Positions 1 through 9,016 of a stretch of 64,000 nucleotides of DNA are shown one piece after another; the stretch's first letter is position 1; each line of letters begins with the position of its first letter. Source of the stretch: Sphingomonas sp. A2-49 (lineage in GTDB: Bacteria > Pseudomonadota > Alphaproteobacteria > Sphingomonadales > Sphingomonadaceae); NCBI RefSeq assembly GCF_025548555.1, contig NZ_JAJLPA010000011.1, positions 30,995 through 94,994 on the forward strand, read 5' to 3'. Below the pieces are notes generated by a model, which saw nothing but the letters and a program-made list of their open reading frames with translations, was not told the origin of the DNA and searched no databases. The position numbers were made by a program, and so were the translations under genes.

Positions 1-2
1 AC

Positions 3-548
3 CAGAACTACAATTTCGCCAATCCGACCAATCCGTCGCAGCAACAGAACATCAACGCCGACCTGCGCACCCGCGGTGTCGAGGTGGACGTCAACGTCCG
101 TCCGATCCCCTGGTTCTCGGTCGACTTCCAGGGCGTGTTCCAGGAGCCCAAGCTGCTCAACCTCCAGATCGACGGCGCGGCGCAGTCGGGTTACGAGGGC
201 AACCGGCCGGAGCGGACCCCCGCCAAGCTGTTCACGATCACGCCCGCGATCAAGCTGCCGGGCGGGCTGGGCGAGGTGTACGGCCGCTACAAGTTCATCG
301 GCCGGATCTTCGCGGACGCGGGCAACGGCGTCGCGCTGCCCAGCTATGGCGTCACCAGTGCCGGCGTGACGATCGACATCAACGATCGCATCCAGGCGAA
401 CTTCAACGCGGACAACATCTTCAACGTCGTCGGCCTGACCGAGGGCAATCCGCGGCAGGGGCAGACGCAGGCGGTGACCGATGGCTATTTCTACGCCCGC
501 GGCATCGTCGGCACGACCTATGGCGGATCGGTGACGCTGAAGTTCTGA
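3..548 (+). CDS. TonB-dependent receptor, C-terminal part (partial)
   Basis: The reading frame is open from the left edge and ends at 548, so the start lies outside the window. The visible 181 residues look like the last strands of an outer-membrane beta-barrel: alternating polar and hydrophobic stretches, an RIQANFNADNIFNVVGL segment typical of the final receptor strands, and a terminal aromatic residue (GGSVTLKF) as needed for barrel insertion. The family imports glycans, siderophores or other nutrients using TonB energy. The genes that follow are glycosidases and a halogenase/DUF6445 pair, which in sphingomonads commonly travel with glycan-importing receptors, so a carbohydrate substrate is likely but inferred. 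The plug domain cannot be seen. Confidence 0.85.
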   Translation, partial: QNYNFANPTNPSQQQNINADLRTRGVEVDVNVRPIPWFSVDFQGVFQEPKLLNLQIDGAAQSGYEGNRPERTPAKLFTITPAIKLPGGLGEVYGRYKFIGRIFADAGNGVALPSYGVTSAGVTIDINDRIQANFNADNIFNVVGLTEGNPRQGQTQAVTDGYFYARGIVGTTYGGSVTLKF

Positions 549-631
549 GCCGTGGCGACGCGTGGATGACGGCCGGGGGGCGGCGGGTGTGCGAGCGCCC
601 GGCCGCCCCTTCGTCGATAAGGAGTGATGCG

Positions 632-2653
632 ATGAAGACGGTGCTGCGCCTTTCGGCGACGATGGGACTGGCGCTGGCGGTCGGCGCCGCGGCGCCCGCG
701 TCCGGCCCCCCGGAACTCGCCTACCGGCTGACCGAGGGACAGAATCTCAACGCCTTCGTCCGCGACGGCGCGGTGGCGGCGCACCTGCTGCTGCGCAACG
801 GCAACGATCCGCGCATCCTGGTCGGTTTTCCCGCGGGCAACAGCGGCGTCGGGCTGTGGTTCGAACGCACGGCGCGCTCGCCGGACTGGCGGCTCGACGT
901 CGCGCCGCGACCGCTGACGCAGGACGGCCTGCACGGCATCGTCGCGGAGGCGAGCGCGGCCGTGCCGCGGCTGGTCCCGCGTCAGGCGGTGCTGTCGAAC
1001 ATCCGCTTCCTGCGCGACTATCAGGCGGTCGGCACCTTTCCCGCCGAACTGGCGACGAAGGCGGTCGTCGCGGGCGATACGATCACCTGGCGCCGCCGGC
1101 GGCTGGACGGTGCGCCCGGTTATGCGCTGGCAGTGCAGGTGCTCGACGGGCGGATCGAGAACGGTGCGATCGTCGCGGGTAAGGCTGGTCGCATCCGCGT
1201 GCGGATCACGGCGCTGACCGGGGACACGCCGCTGACGCCGATCCCCATGGCGCAATTGCTCAACGGCCATGCCGCCGCCGATCCCGCCGCGCGCAACGCG
1301 CTCGCCTTTCTCAGCTACCGCGAGAAGTTTCTCGCCGGGTCTTGGCGGTTCGACACCTATTTCGGACGCGACACGCTGATGTCGGTGCGGTTGCTGATGC
1401 CCGCGTTGCAGCCGGTCGCGATCGAATCGGGGCTCAACGCCGTGATCGCGCGGCTTTCACCCGGCGGCGAGGTGGCGCACGAGGAGGGGATCGGCGAATT
1501 CGCGATCCTCGCCAATCGCAAGTCCGGGCGCGGCGGCGATGCCGCCGAACTCGATTATGGCATGGTCGACGACGATTACATGCTCGGTCCGGTCGTGGCG
1601 GACTATCTGCTCGGCAGCGGCCGGTCGCGGGCGGCGGCGTATCTGGCGCAGCCGCTGACCAGCGAGGCGGATCCCGGCCATCGCGAGGCGGTCGGTGCCT
1701 CGCTCGTCCGCAACCTGCGCTTCGTGCTGGAACAGGCGCGCGGGTTCGCCGCCGCGCCGTCGACCCGGACGCTGGTGGCGATCAAGCCCGGGCGCAAGAC
1801 GGGCGAGTGGCGCGACAGCGAGGAAGGGCTGGGCCGCGGCATCTATGCCTATGACGTCAATGGCGCGCTTGTCCCCGCCGCAGTCGAATCGGCGGACCGG
1901 CTGCTGCGCGCCGGGCTGCTCGACGCCTATCTGTCGGCGGACGACCGCGCTTTGTTCGGCAAGGCCGGCGGCATCGCCCGGGTCTGGCGGGAGCGGGCGC
2001 CCGCGCTGTTCCGCGTCGCGGTGCCGGCGGCGACGGCGGCGACGGAGGTGCGGCGCTACGCGGCGACGCTGGGCGTGCCCGCCGCCCCGGCGCTCGCCGC
2101 GCTGGGCACGCAGCCGATGGTCTTCCACGCGCTGTCGCTCGATGCCGACGGGTCGCCGGTGCGCATCGTCAATTCGGACGAAGGCTTCATGTTGTTGTTC
2201 GGCCAGCCCTCGCCGACCGACCTCGACACCTATGTCGGTGCGATCATGCGGCCGTTTCCGGCGGGGCTGATGACCGACATCGGGCTGCTCGTCGCCAATC
2301 CGGCGTTCGCGTCGACGGATGCGCAGGCGCGCTTCACGCCGTCGGCCTATCACGGCGCGGTGGTGTGGTCGTGGCAGCAGGCGCTGCTCGCGGCGGGGCT
2401 GCGGCGCCAGCTCGGGCGCGGCGACCTGCCCGCGGCGACGCGCGCGCGCCTCGTCGCGGCGCAGGCGGCGCTGTGGAAGGCGATCGCGGCAAGCCGCGCG
2501 GTGCGCAGTTCCGAGCTGTGGTCCTGGACCTACGGCGGCGGTCGCTACCGGATCCAGGCGTTCGGCGCGGGCAAGACCGACGTCGACGAATCGAACGCGG
2601 CGCAATTGTGGAGCACCGTCTACCTCGCCGTCCGCCCGCCCGGCGAGGAATAG
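632..2653 (+). CDS. Secreted six-hairpin-like glycosidase (glucoamylase/debranching-like)
   Basis: A 673-residue protein. ATG 632 is preferred over the upstream ATG 566 because AAGGAG lies at 619-624 and a normal signal peptide follows (MKTVLRLSATMGLALAVG). The conserved-looking block FDTYFGRDTLMSVRLL around residues 240-255 and HEEGIGEFA around 283-291 resemble the alpha/alpha six-hairpin fold of glycogen-debranching and GH15-like enzymes, where Asp and Glu residues in such loops do the chemistry. The exact GH family is not certain from sequence alone. It follows a TonB receptor and lies close to a GH3 enzyme, so it probably trims alpha- or beta-glucans in the periplasm or outside the cell. 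The gene ends 26 bases before a convergent gene. Confidence 0.6.
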   Translation: MKTVLRLSATMGLALAVGAAAPASGPPELAYRLTEGQNLNAFVRDGAVAAHLLLRNGNDPRILVGFPAGNSGVGLWFERTARSPDWRLDVAPRPLTQDGLHGIVAEASAAVPRLVPRQAVLSNIRFLRDYQAVGTFPAELATKAVVAGDTITWRRRRLDGAPGYALAVQVLDGRIENGAIVAGKAGRIRVRITALTGDTPLTPIPMAQLLNGHAAADPAARNALAFLSYREKFLAGSWRFDTYFGRDTLMSVRLLMPALQPVAIESGLNAVIARLSPGGEVAHEEGIGEFAILANRKSGRGGDAAELDYGMVDDDYMLGPVVADYLLGSGRSRAAAYLAQPLTSEADPGHREAVGASLVRNLRFVLEQARGFAAAPSTRTLVAIKPGRKTGEWRDSEEGLGRGIYAYDVNGALVPAAVESADRLLRAGLLDAYLSADDRALFGKAGGIARVWRERAPALFRVAVPAATAATEVRRYAATLGVPAAPALAALGTQPMVFHALSLDADGSPVRIVNSDEGFMLLFGQPSPTDLDTYVGAIMRPFPAGLMTDIGLLVANPAFASTDAQARFTPSAYHGAVVWSWQQALLAAGLRRQLGRGDLPAATRARLVAAQAALWKAIAASRAVRSSELWSWTYGGGRYRIQAFGAGKTDVDESNAAQLWSTVYLAVRPPGEE

Positions 2654-2679
2654 GGCGAACGCCTCGCCCCGGCGCCGGG

Positions 2680-3351
2680 TCAGGTCGCGAAGAACCCCGT
2701 GACGGTCAGCCGGCCGGCGACCGGATCGGGCGACGGGGCGGCATCGGCGGCGATCACGCCCGAATGGAGCATGTGGCCGCGATAGAGCAGCGCCCGGTTG
2801 TAGACGCCGTCGAGCGCGGCGATCCGTTCGAACAGCGGCGTGTCGCCGTCGATATAGCCCTCGGGCGCCCCCTGCCGTGCAAGATCCCGCTTGAGCGCGT
2901 CGAAATAGGGCGCGCTGCGTGGCCCGTCGACGGTTTCGTAGCCGGTCGAGCGATGGCGGTAGAAGGCGGTGCCGCCGGTGCCGGCCGGGACCAGATAATG
3001 GATCAGCGCAAGTTGCCCCGGCTCGAGCGCGTCGACGTGCGGCAACCGCTGTTCGAGCGACAGCGCGTCGGGCGTCAGCGTCACGATCGAAAATCGCGCC
3101 TCCAGCACGGAGATGGGTCCGGTGATCCCGAACGCGTCGCGCGCGACCGCCGCGATCAACCGCCCCTGCGCGCGCAGATAATCGGGGGGAAGCGGCGCCT
3201 TGATGCCGGGATAATGCTGCCCTGCCGGCCCGAAGGGCCGGGTGGCCGCAAAGGCACGCAGCGCGTCGGGATCGAGGGCGAAATGGTCGATGACGACGAC
3301 CGGTTCGCGCTCCTGCCCGATCCGCCGGGCGCGCACGTCGGGTCGGGTCAT
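2680..3351 (-). CDS. DUF6445 family protein
   Basis: A 223-residue protein recognised as the DUF6445 type found beside sphingomonad and caulobacter tryptophan-halogenase genes. ATG at 3351 overlaps the halogenase stop by four bases, so translation is probably coupled. Visible features are an H-x-D motif (RLPHVDALEPGQ) and a later His-rich HMLHSG. Together they look like the iron-binding triad of 2-oxoglutarate/Fe(II) oxygenases, but that role is inferred. No signal peptide is seen, so it is probably cytoplasmic. The substrate is unknown; the partner halogenase suggests it acts in the same oxidation pathway linked to the nearby receptor. Confidence 0.7.
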   Translation of the reverse strand: MTRPDVRARRIGQEREPVVVIDHFALDPDALRAFAATRPFGPAGQHYPGIKAPLPPDYLRAQGRLIAAVARDAFGITGPISVLEARFSIVTLTPDALSLEQRLPHVDALEPGQLALIHYLVPAGTGGTAFYRHRSTGYETVDGPRSAPYFDALKRDLARQGAPEGYIDGDTPLFERIAALDGVYNRALLYRGHMLHSGVIAADAAPSPDPVAGRLTVTGFFAT

Positions 3352-4871
3352 CGCGCCCCGACCGTCGCGGCGATCGCGTCGTCGTGCAGCGGCAGCGTCG
3401 GCGTCGCGCGCGCGACGATCGCCGCGATCCGGTCGAGCTGCTGCCGGCTGCGCGCGGCGTCCAGCGTATCGGCGAGCGGCGCGGGATGCCGTGCGGTCAC
3501 GCCCTGACCCTCCAGCACGGCCAGCCAGCTCGCCTCGCGGAACAGTTCGTCCGATTGCAGCATCAGGCGACCGCTGCTGCGGTACAGGCGAAGGCGATCG
3601 ATCAGCGACGCGGGCAGGGGCATCGCCGCGACGTGGCGCCACAGCGGCGCGTCGTGCCCCTGCGTCGCGTGGTAATGCAGGATCAGGAAATCGCGGATGC
3701 CGTCCATGTCCTGCGCGAACAGCGTGTTGAAGCGGGCGCTGAGGCCGGGGTCGCAGTCGGCGTCGGGGAACAGCGCGATGAGCTTGGCGATGCCGCTCTG
3801 GATCAGGTGGATGCTGGTCGATTCGAGCGGTTCGAGGAAGCCGGAGGCGAGGCCGATGCCGACGACGTTGCCGCGCCACGCCTCGCGCCGGAACCCCGCC
3901 GTGAAGCGCAGCAGCCGGGGTTCGGCGAGGGGTGCGCCGTCGAGGTTCGCGAGCAGCGTCGCCGTCGCCTCGTCGTCCGACACGAAGCGGCTGGCATAGA
4001 CATAGCCGTTGCCGGTGCGGTGCTGGAGCGGGATGCGCCATTGCCACCCCGCCGGGCGCAGCGTCGAACGGGTGAACGGCGCCGTCGGGCCGCCGCGCGC
4101 GCACGGCACCGCCACCGCGCGGTCGCAGGGCAGCCAGTGCGACCAGTCCTCGAACGGCGATGCCATCGCCTCGCCGATCAGCAAGGCCCGGAACCCCGAA
4201 CAGTCGACGAACAGGTCGCCCTCCAGACGCTCCCCGCGTTCGGTCGTCAGCGCGGTGACGAAACCGGTCGCGGGATCGCGCTCCACCCCCGCCAGTTTGC
4301 CCTCGTGACGCCGGACCCCGCGCGCCTCCGCCTTCGCGCGCAGGTGGCGCGCGTACAGCCCGGCGTCGAACTGATAGGCATAGCCGAGCGTCGACAGGAT
4401 CGAGCCGGGATCGTCGGCCGGCCGCGCGAAGCGGCCGGCGGCGGCGAGCTGCGTCGCGAGCGAATAGGCGGACAGCGGCGGTGTATCGCCTTCGGCCCGC
4501 GCGCGCAGCCAGTGCTGGTGGAACGGCACCGGACCCAGATCGACGCCATAGCGGCCGAAGGGATGGAAATAGCGCGATCCCGGCCTCGCCCAGTCGACGA
4601 ACTCGATGCCGAGCTTGAAGCTGGCCTGCGTGGTCGCGACGAACGCCGCCTCGTCGAGGCCGATCAGCCGGTTGAACCAGTGGATGGTGGGGATCGTCGC
4701 CTCGCCGACGCCGACGGTGCCGATCGCATCGGATTCGAGCAGGACAATCGCGATCCGGTCGCCGAACGTCGCGGCGATCGCGGCGGCGGCCATCCATCCG
4801 GCGGTGCCGCCCCCCAGGATCACAAGACGTCTGACGCGCTTCACGATGCGGCACTGTGATCGATCGGGCAT
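3348..4871 (-). CDS. Flavin-dependent tryptophan-halogenase family protein
   Basis: About 507 residues, the usual length. The FAD-binding GGGTAGW lies at residues 20-26, and VGVGEATIP follows. The ASFKLGIEFVDW segment carries the lysine equivalent to the catalytic Lys79 of PrnA, WQWRIP is the WxWxIP signature that blocks monooxygenase activity, and EPLEST matches the Glu/Ser pair near the active site. The family uses reduced FAD, oxygen and chloride or bromide. In sphingomonads, members next to TonB receptors have no proven substrate, so free tryptophan should not be assumed. ATG 4871 is used; a GTG at 4844 (KRVRRLVILGGG) is an alternative start. It is divergent from the GH3 gene and coupled to DUF6445. 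Confidence 0.88.
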   Translation of the reverse strand: MPDRSQCRIVKRVRRLVILGGGTAGWMAAAAIAATFGDRIAIVLLESDAIGTVGVGEATIPTIHWFNRLIGLDEAAFVATTQASFKLGIEFVDWARPGSRYFHPFGRYGVDLGPVPFHQHWLRARAEGDTPPLSAYSLATQLAAAGRFARPADDPGSILSTLGYAYQFDAGLYARHLRAKAEARGVRRHEGKLAGVERDPATGFVTALTTERGERLEGDLFVDCSGFRALLIGEAMASPFEDWSHWLPCDRAVAVPCARGGPTAPFTRSTLRPAGWQWRIPLQHRTGNGYVYASRFVSDDEATATLLANLDGAPLAEPRLLRFTAGFRREAWRGNVVGIGLASGFLEPLESTSIHLIQSGIAKLIALFPDADCDPGLSARFNTLFAQDMDGIRDFLILHYHATQGHDAPLWRHVAAMPLPASLIDRLRLYRSSGRLMLQSDELFREASWLAVLEGQGVTARHPAPLADTLDAARSRQQLDRIAAIVARATPTLPLHDDAIAATVGAR

Positions 4872-4950
4872 CGAGCGCAAGCCTTTCCTGTGTCGCGACG
4901 CACGGGCATCGGCTAGGCAGGGACCCCTCGTGGTCCGGGCGGAGTGTGCG

Positions 4951-7245
4951 ATGATCCATCGCCGATCGGTGCTGTCGTATCTGCTGGCGGCCCCCGCCTG
5001 GTCTGGCCTCGCCTGGGCTGACCTCGCGCAAGGCGCCCGCGATCGTATCGACGATCTGCTCGCGCGGATGACGATCGCCGAGAAGGCGGGGCAATTGTCC
5101 TGCTTCTCCGATACCGTCAGGCCGCTCGGCCGGACGACCAACCCCGGCGAGGCGGCGCGCGACGCCGATGCGATGCTCGCCGCGATCCGCGCGGGACAGG
5201 TGGGGATGCTGTTCAACGGGTACGGCGTGGCCGGCGCGCGCCGGGCGCAGCGCGCGGCGTTGAAGAGCCGGCTGGGCATCCCGCTGGTGTTCGCCGCGGA
5301 CGTCATCCACGGCTACGAAACCATCTTTCCCATCCCGCTCGGCGAGGCGGCGGCGTTCGATCCGGCGCTGTCGGAACGGATCGCCCGCGCGGTCGCGCGC
5401 GAGGCGACCGCCGGCGGCCTGCACTGGACGTTCGCGCCGATGGTCGACGTCGCCCGCGATGCGCGATGGGGGCGCGTCGCGGAGGGCGCGGGCGAGGACG
5501 TCCACCTCGGCAGCCGGATCGCCGCCGCGCGCGTCCGCGGCTTCCAGGGCGACGACCTGTCCGCGGAAGACGCGCTGTGCGCGACGCCCAAGCATTTCGC
5601 GGGCTATGGCGCGGTCGTCGGCGGCATGGAATATGGCGCGGTCGACATGTCGCCGGGCACGATGCAGCGCGTCCACCTGCCCCCCTTCGCCGCGGCGTTC
5701 GCCGCGGGCGCGGGGGCGGTCATGGCGAGCTTCACCGACGTCGACGGCGTGCCCGCCACCGCCAACCGGCCCCTGCTGACCGGGATATTGCGCGGCCAGC
5801 TCGGCTTCCGGGGCCCGTGCGTCTCGGACTATGCCGCCGATCGCGAACTGATCGCGCATGGCGCTGCGGCGGACGAAGCCGACGCGGCGGCCCGCGCGAT
5901 CCTCGCCGGCACCGACGTCAGCATGCAGAGCGGGCTGTACAATGCGCACCTGCCCGTGCTGGTCGCGGCGGGGCGGGTGCCGATCGCGCGCGTCGACGAG
6001 GCGGTACGCCGGGTGCTGGCGCTCAAGGCGCGGCTGGGACTGTTCGAACGGCCGTTCCGGTCGCTCGACCCGGTCGTCGAGCGCACGCGGATCGGCACGG
6101 CGGCGACCCGCGCGCTGGCCAACGAGGCGGCGACACGCGCGGTCGTGCTGTTGCGGAACGAGGGCGGGCTGTTGCCGCTGTCCCGGACGATCGGGCGCAT
6201 CGCGCTGATCGGCCCGTGCGGCGCGGACCGGACGCAGCTGGACGGGCCGTGGAGTTTCGCGGGCTATCGGCGCGAGGGCGTCGACCTCGCCACCGCGCTG
6301 CGCGGCCGGCTGCCCGACACGAGGCTGACGGTCGAGCCGGGCAGCGCGATCGAGGCGCCGATCGCGGGCGGGATCGATCGCGCCGTCGCCGCCGCACGCG
6401 CGGCCGACGTCGTGCTGCTCGCGATCGGCGAGGGCGCGGACATGTCGGGCGAGGCGAACAGCCGCGCCTCGATCGCCGTGCCGCCCGCGCAGCAGGCGCT
6501 GGCGGAGGCGGTCGCCGCGACGGGCACGCCCGTCGTCGTGCTGCTGCGCCACGGCCGTGCGCTGGTGCTGGAGGGCGCGGTGCGGGCGGCGCCGGCGATC
6601 CTGGCGACCTGGTTCCTGGGATGCGAGACGGGGCCGGCGCTGGCGGCGCTGCTGTTCGGCGAGGCCGAGCCGACCGGGCGGCTGCCAGTCAGCTTTCCGA
6701 TGGTCGAAGGGCAGCAGCCCTGGTCGTACGACCGCCTGCCGACCGGGCGCCCGCCGCCGCCCGAGCCCGCGCCGCAGGGCGGCACCGGGCGATGGCGCGA
6801 TGCCCCCGACGCCGCGCTCTACGCTTTCGGTCACGGGCTGGGCTATACGCGTTTTGCGATCGGGGAGGCCGCCGTGCCGTCGCCGCTGACGCCCGGCGCG
6901 ACGGTCACCGCGACCGTCCGCAACGTCGGCCGGCGACGCGGCACCCACGTCGTCCAGCTCTACGTGCGACAGCGGGTGGCGAGCCGCGCGCGGCCGGTGC
7001 GGCAGCTGAAGGGGTTCGCGCGCGTGACGCTCGATGCGGGTGCGAGCGCGACCGTATCGCTGCCGCTCGGCCCCGACGATCTGGCGATCGTCGACGAACG
7101 GGGCGGCCGGCAGGTCGAGCCCGGTGTGGTCGATATCTGGGTGGCATCGAGTTCGGCGGACGCAGGGTCGCATGCGACGACCATGCTGATCCAGGGAGGG
7201 GAGCGCCGCGCTGTTTTTTCCGCAGGGGATCCGGATACCCTCTGA
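4951..7245 (+). CDS. Glycoside hydrolase family 3 beta-glucosidase
   Basis: A 764-residue exported enzyme. ATG 4951 has GGAG at 4941-4944, and the N-terminus has a Tat-like HRRSVLSYLL followed by an Ala-rich cleavage region. The order is the N-terminal TIM barrel (KHFAGYG block and the nucleophile Asp293 in GPCVSDYAADREL), the alpha/beta sandwich domain (residues about 390-600), and a C-terminal fibronectin-III-like domain from about 650. This is the layout of BglX-type enzymes, which hydrolyse terminal beta-linked glucose or related sugars. SDY replaces the more common SDW after the nucleophile region. It probably acts in the periplasm on oligosaccharides brought in by the receptor at the left edge. 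The next gene begins 28 bases later. Confidence 0.9.
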   Translation: MIHRRSVLSYLLAAPAWSGLAWADLAQGARDRIDDLLARMTIAEKAGQLSCFSDTVRPLGRTTNPGEAARDADAMLAAIRAGQVGMLFNGYGVAGARRAQRAALKSRLGIPLVFAADVIHGYETIFPIPLGEAAAFDPALSERIARAVAREATAGGLHWTFAPMVDVARDARWGRVAEGAGEDVHLGSRIAAARVRGFQGDDLSAEDALCATPKHFAGYGAVVGGMEYGAVDMSPGTMQRVHLPPFAAAFAAGAGAVMASFTDVDGVPATANRPLLTGILRGQLGFRGPCVSDYAADRELIAHGAAADEADAAARAILAGTDVSMQSGLYNAHLPVLVAAGRVPIARVDEAVRRVLALKARLGLFERPFRSLDPVVERTRIGTAATRALANEAATRAVVLLRNEGGLLPLSRTIGRIALIGPCGADRTQLDGPWSFAGYRREGVDLATALRGRLPDTRLTVEPGSAIEAPIAGGIDRAVAAARAADVVLLAIGEGADMSGEANSRASIAVPPAQQALAEAVAATGTPVVVLLRHGRALVLEGAVRAAPAILATWFLGCETGPALAALLFGEAEPTGRLPVSFPMVEGQQPWSYDRLPTGRPPPPEPAPQGGTGRWRDAPDAALYAFGHGLGYTRFAIGEAAVPSPLTPGATVTATVRNVGRRRGTHVVQLYVRQRVASRARPVRQLKGFARVTLDAGASATVSLPLGPDDLAIVDERGGRQVEPGVVDIWVASSSADAGSHATTMLIQGGERRAVFSAGDPDTL

Positions 7246-7273
7246 TTAACCTTTCGATTCTATAGCCCGGTCC

Positions 7274-9016
7274 ATGCTGTCGTTCGCCAGGACCCCCGGA
7301 AACGTGCTCGCCGACGCCGTGCGTGGCTGTCGCCGGCACCTGTTGTTCGCCGCGCTGTTTTCGGGACTGGTCAACGTCCTGTACCTCGTCCCGTCGATCT
7401 TCATGCTTCAGGTCTACGACCGCGTCGTGCCGACCCGCGGCGGTGCGACGCTGTTCCTCCTGACGCTGATCCTCGCGGTGTCGCTGATCGTGTTCGCGGT
7501 GCTCGACATGATGCGGATGCGGCTGTTGCTGCGCGCCAGCCTGAGGCTGGAACGGCGGGCGGCGCCGGGCATCCTGCTGCGTATCCTCGGCACGGACGAG
7601 GCGACCGGAGCGCAGCGCAGCCAGGCGATGCGCGACTTCGACACGATCCGTGCGACGCTGACCGGGCCGACGATCCTCGCGCTGTTCGACGCGCCCTGGG
7701 CGCCGATCTACATCCTCATTTCCTTCCTCCTCCACCCCTGGATCGGCGTGCTGGCGCTGGCGAGCGCCCTGCTGCTCGGCGGTATCGCGATCCTGAGCGA
7801 CCGCGTCACCGCGCGCGCGGCGCGGGACACGCAGGTGCGCGCGATGCTCGCGACGCGCGAACAGGACGTGTCGATCCACGGGTCGGAGGTCGTCCGTGTG
7901 CTGGGCATGCGCAACGCCTTCGTGACCCGCCACCTGCTCGAACGCGCCGAGCTGGTGCGGCGGCAATCGTCGCTCGCGGCGACGGCGGGGCATTTCCTGG
8001 CGCTGACCAAGTTCCTCCGGCTGCTGCTGCAGTCGCTGGCGCTGGCGCTGGGCGCGTGGCTGGCGATCCGGCAGGACATTTCGGGCGGCGCGATCTTCGC
8101 CGCGTCGCTGCTGCTCGGGCGCGCGCTCCAGCCGGTCGAACAGATCCTGGGTGCGATGAAGCCGCTCGCCAGCGCGCGCAACGCGTGGCGCGATCTCGAC
8201 GCCTTCTGTCGCCGGCCGGGTCCAGCGGCGCATGTCACGGCGCTGCCGCCGCCGATCGGGCGGATCGACGTCCGCGGCGTCGGCGTGCTGGCGGAGAACG
8301 GCGAGCGGGCGCTGCTGTCGGATATCAGCTTCACGGTCGAGCCGGGCCAGATCGTCGCGCTCGTCGGGCCGAGCGGGGCGGGCAAGTCCACGCTGCTGCG
8401 CGTCCTCGCCGGCGCGCTGACCCCCGATTCGGGCGAGGTCCGGATCGATGGCGCGAGCCTCGCCGACTGGAATCGCGAACACCTCGGCCGGCACCTGGGC
8501 TATATGCCGCAGATGCCGTCGCTGTTTCCGACGACGGTGCACACCAACATCTCGCGCTTCCAGGCGGTGCTCGACGGGGACAGCGAAGCGCTCGACGCCG
8601 CGGTGGTGCAGGCGGCGCAGGTCGCCGGCGCGCACGACGTCATCCTCGGCCTGCCGCAGGGTTATGCGACGATGCTGACGATGGCGGAGGGGTCGGGCCT
8701 GTCGGCGGGGCAGAACCAGGCGATCGCGCTCGCGCGCGCGATGTTCGGGCAACCGACGATCCTGCTGCTCGACGAACCCAATGCGCATCTCGACAGCGAG
8801 GGCGAGGCGCGGCTGGTCGCGACCATGGAGGCGATGCGCCGCCGCGGCGCGACGATCATCGTATCGACGCACCGGACCGGGCTGCTCCAGGCGGTGGACA
8901 GGATCATGGTATTGCGCGGCGGAACGATCCAGCTGTTCGACGATCGCGCGAAGGTGCTGCGGCCCGCCGGGCCGCCGCCGGGTCCTGCGGTCGCGGCGGC
9001 GGGAGGTGCGCGATGA
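7274..9016 (+). CDS. Type I secretion ABC permease/ATPase (PrtD-like)
   Basis: A 580-residue half-transporter with about six N-terminal membrane helices and a C-terminal nucleotide-binding domain. Walker A is GPSGAGKST at residues 365-373, the signature loop reads LSAGQNQA in place of LSGGQRQ, and Walker B is ILLLDEP. The length and the lack of an N-terminal C39-like domain fit the PrtD class that exports RTX proteases and lipases. The gene overlaps the HlyD gene by four bases. AT-richer sequence just upstream (TTCTATAG around 7258-7265) may hold a promoter, although GH3 ends only 28 bases away. The best visible substrate is the RTX protein of the convergent Pel-like operon. Confidence 0.92.
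   Translation: MLSFARTPGNVLADAVRGCRRHLLFAALFSGLVNVLYLVPSIFMLQVYDRVVPTRGGATLFLLTLILAVSLIVFAVLDMMRMRLLLRASLRLERRAAPGILLRILGTDEATGAQRSQAMRDFDTIRATLTGPTILALFDAPWAPIYILISFLLHPWIGVLALASALLLGGIAILSDRVTARAARDTQVRAMLATREQDVSIHGSEVVRVLGMRNAFVTRHLLERAELVRRQSSLAATAGHFLALTKFLRLLLQSLALALGAWLAIRQDISGGAIFAASLLLGRALQPVEQILGAMKPLASARNAWRDLDAFCRRPGPAAHVTALPPPIGRIDVRGVGVLAENGERALLSDISFTVEPGQIVALVGPSGAGKSTLLRVLAGALTPDSGEVRIDGASLADWNREHLGRHLGYMPQMPSLFPTTVHTNISRFQAVLDGDSEALDAAVVQAAQVAGAHDVILGLPQGYATMLTMAEGSGLSAGQNQAIALARAMFGQPTILLLDEPNAHLDSEGEARLVATMEAMRRRGATIIVSTHRTGLLQAVDRIMVLRGGTIQLFDDRAKVLRPAGPPPGPAVAAAGGAR

Noticed and set aside
571..604. Inverted repeat GGCCGGG / CCCGGCC after the first receptor gene
   Set aside because: Seven bases with a 20-base loop and no T-run in very GC-rich DNA; likely chance, so not listed as a terminator.
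2680..7173. A 1497-codon minus-strand open frame running through DUF6445, the halogenase region and GH3
   Set aside because: Only its last 223 codons are a real protein (DUF6445). The rest lies opposite GH3 or in another frame of the halogenase and has no recognisable domain.
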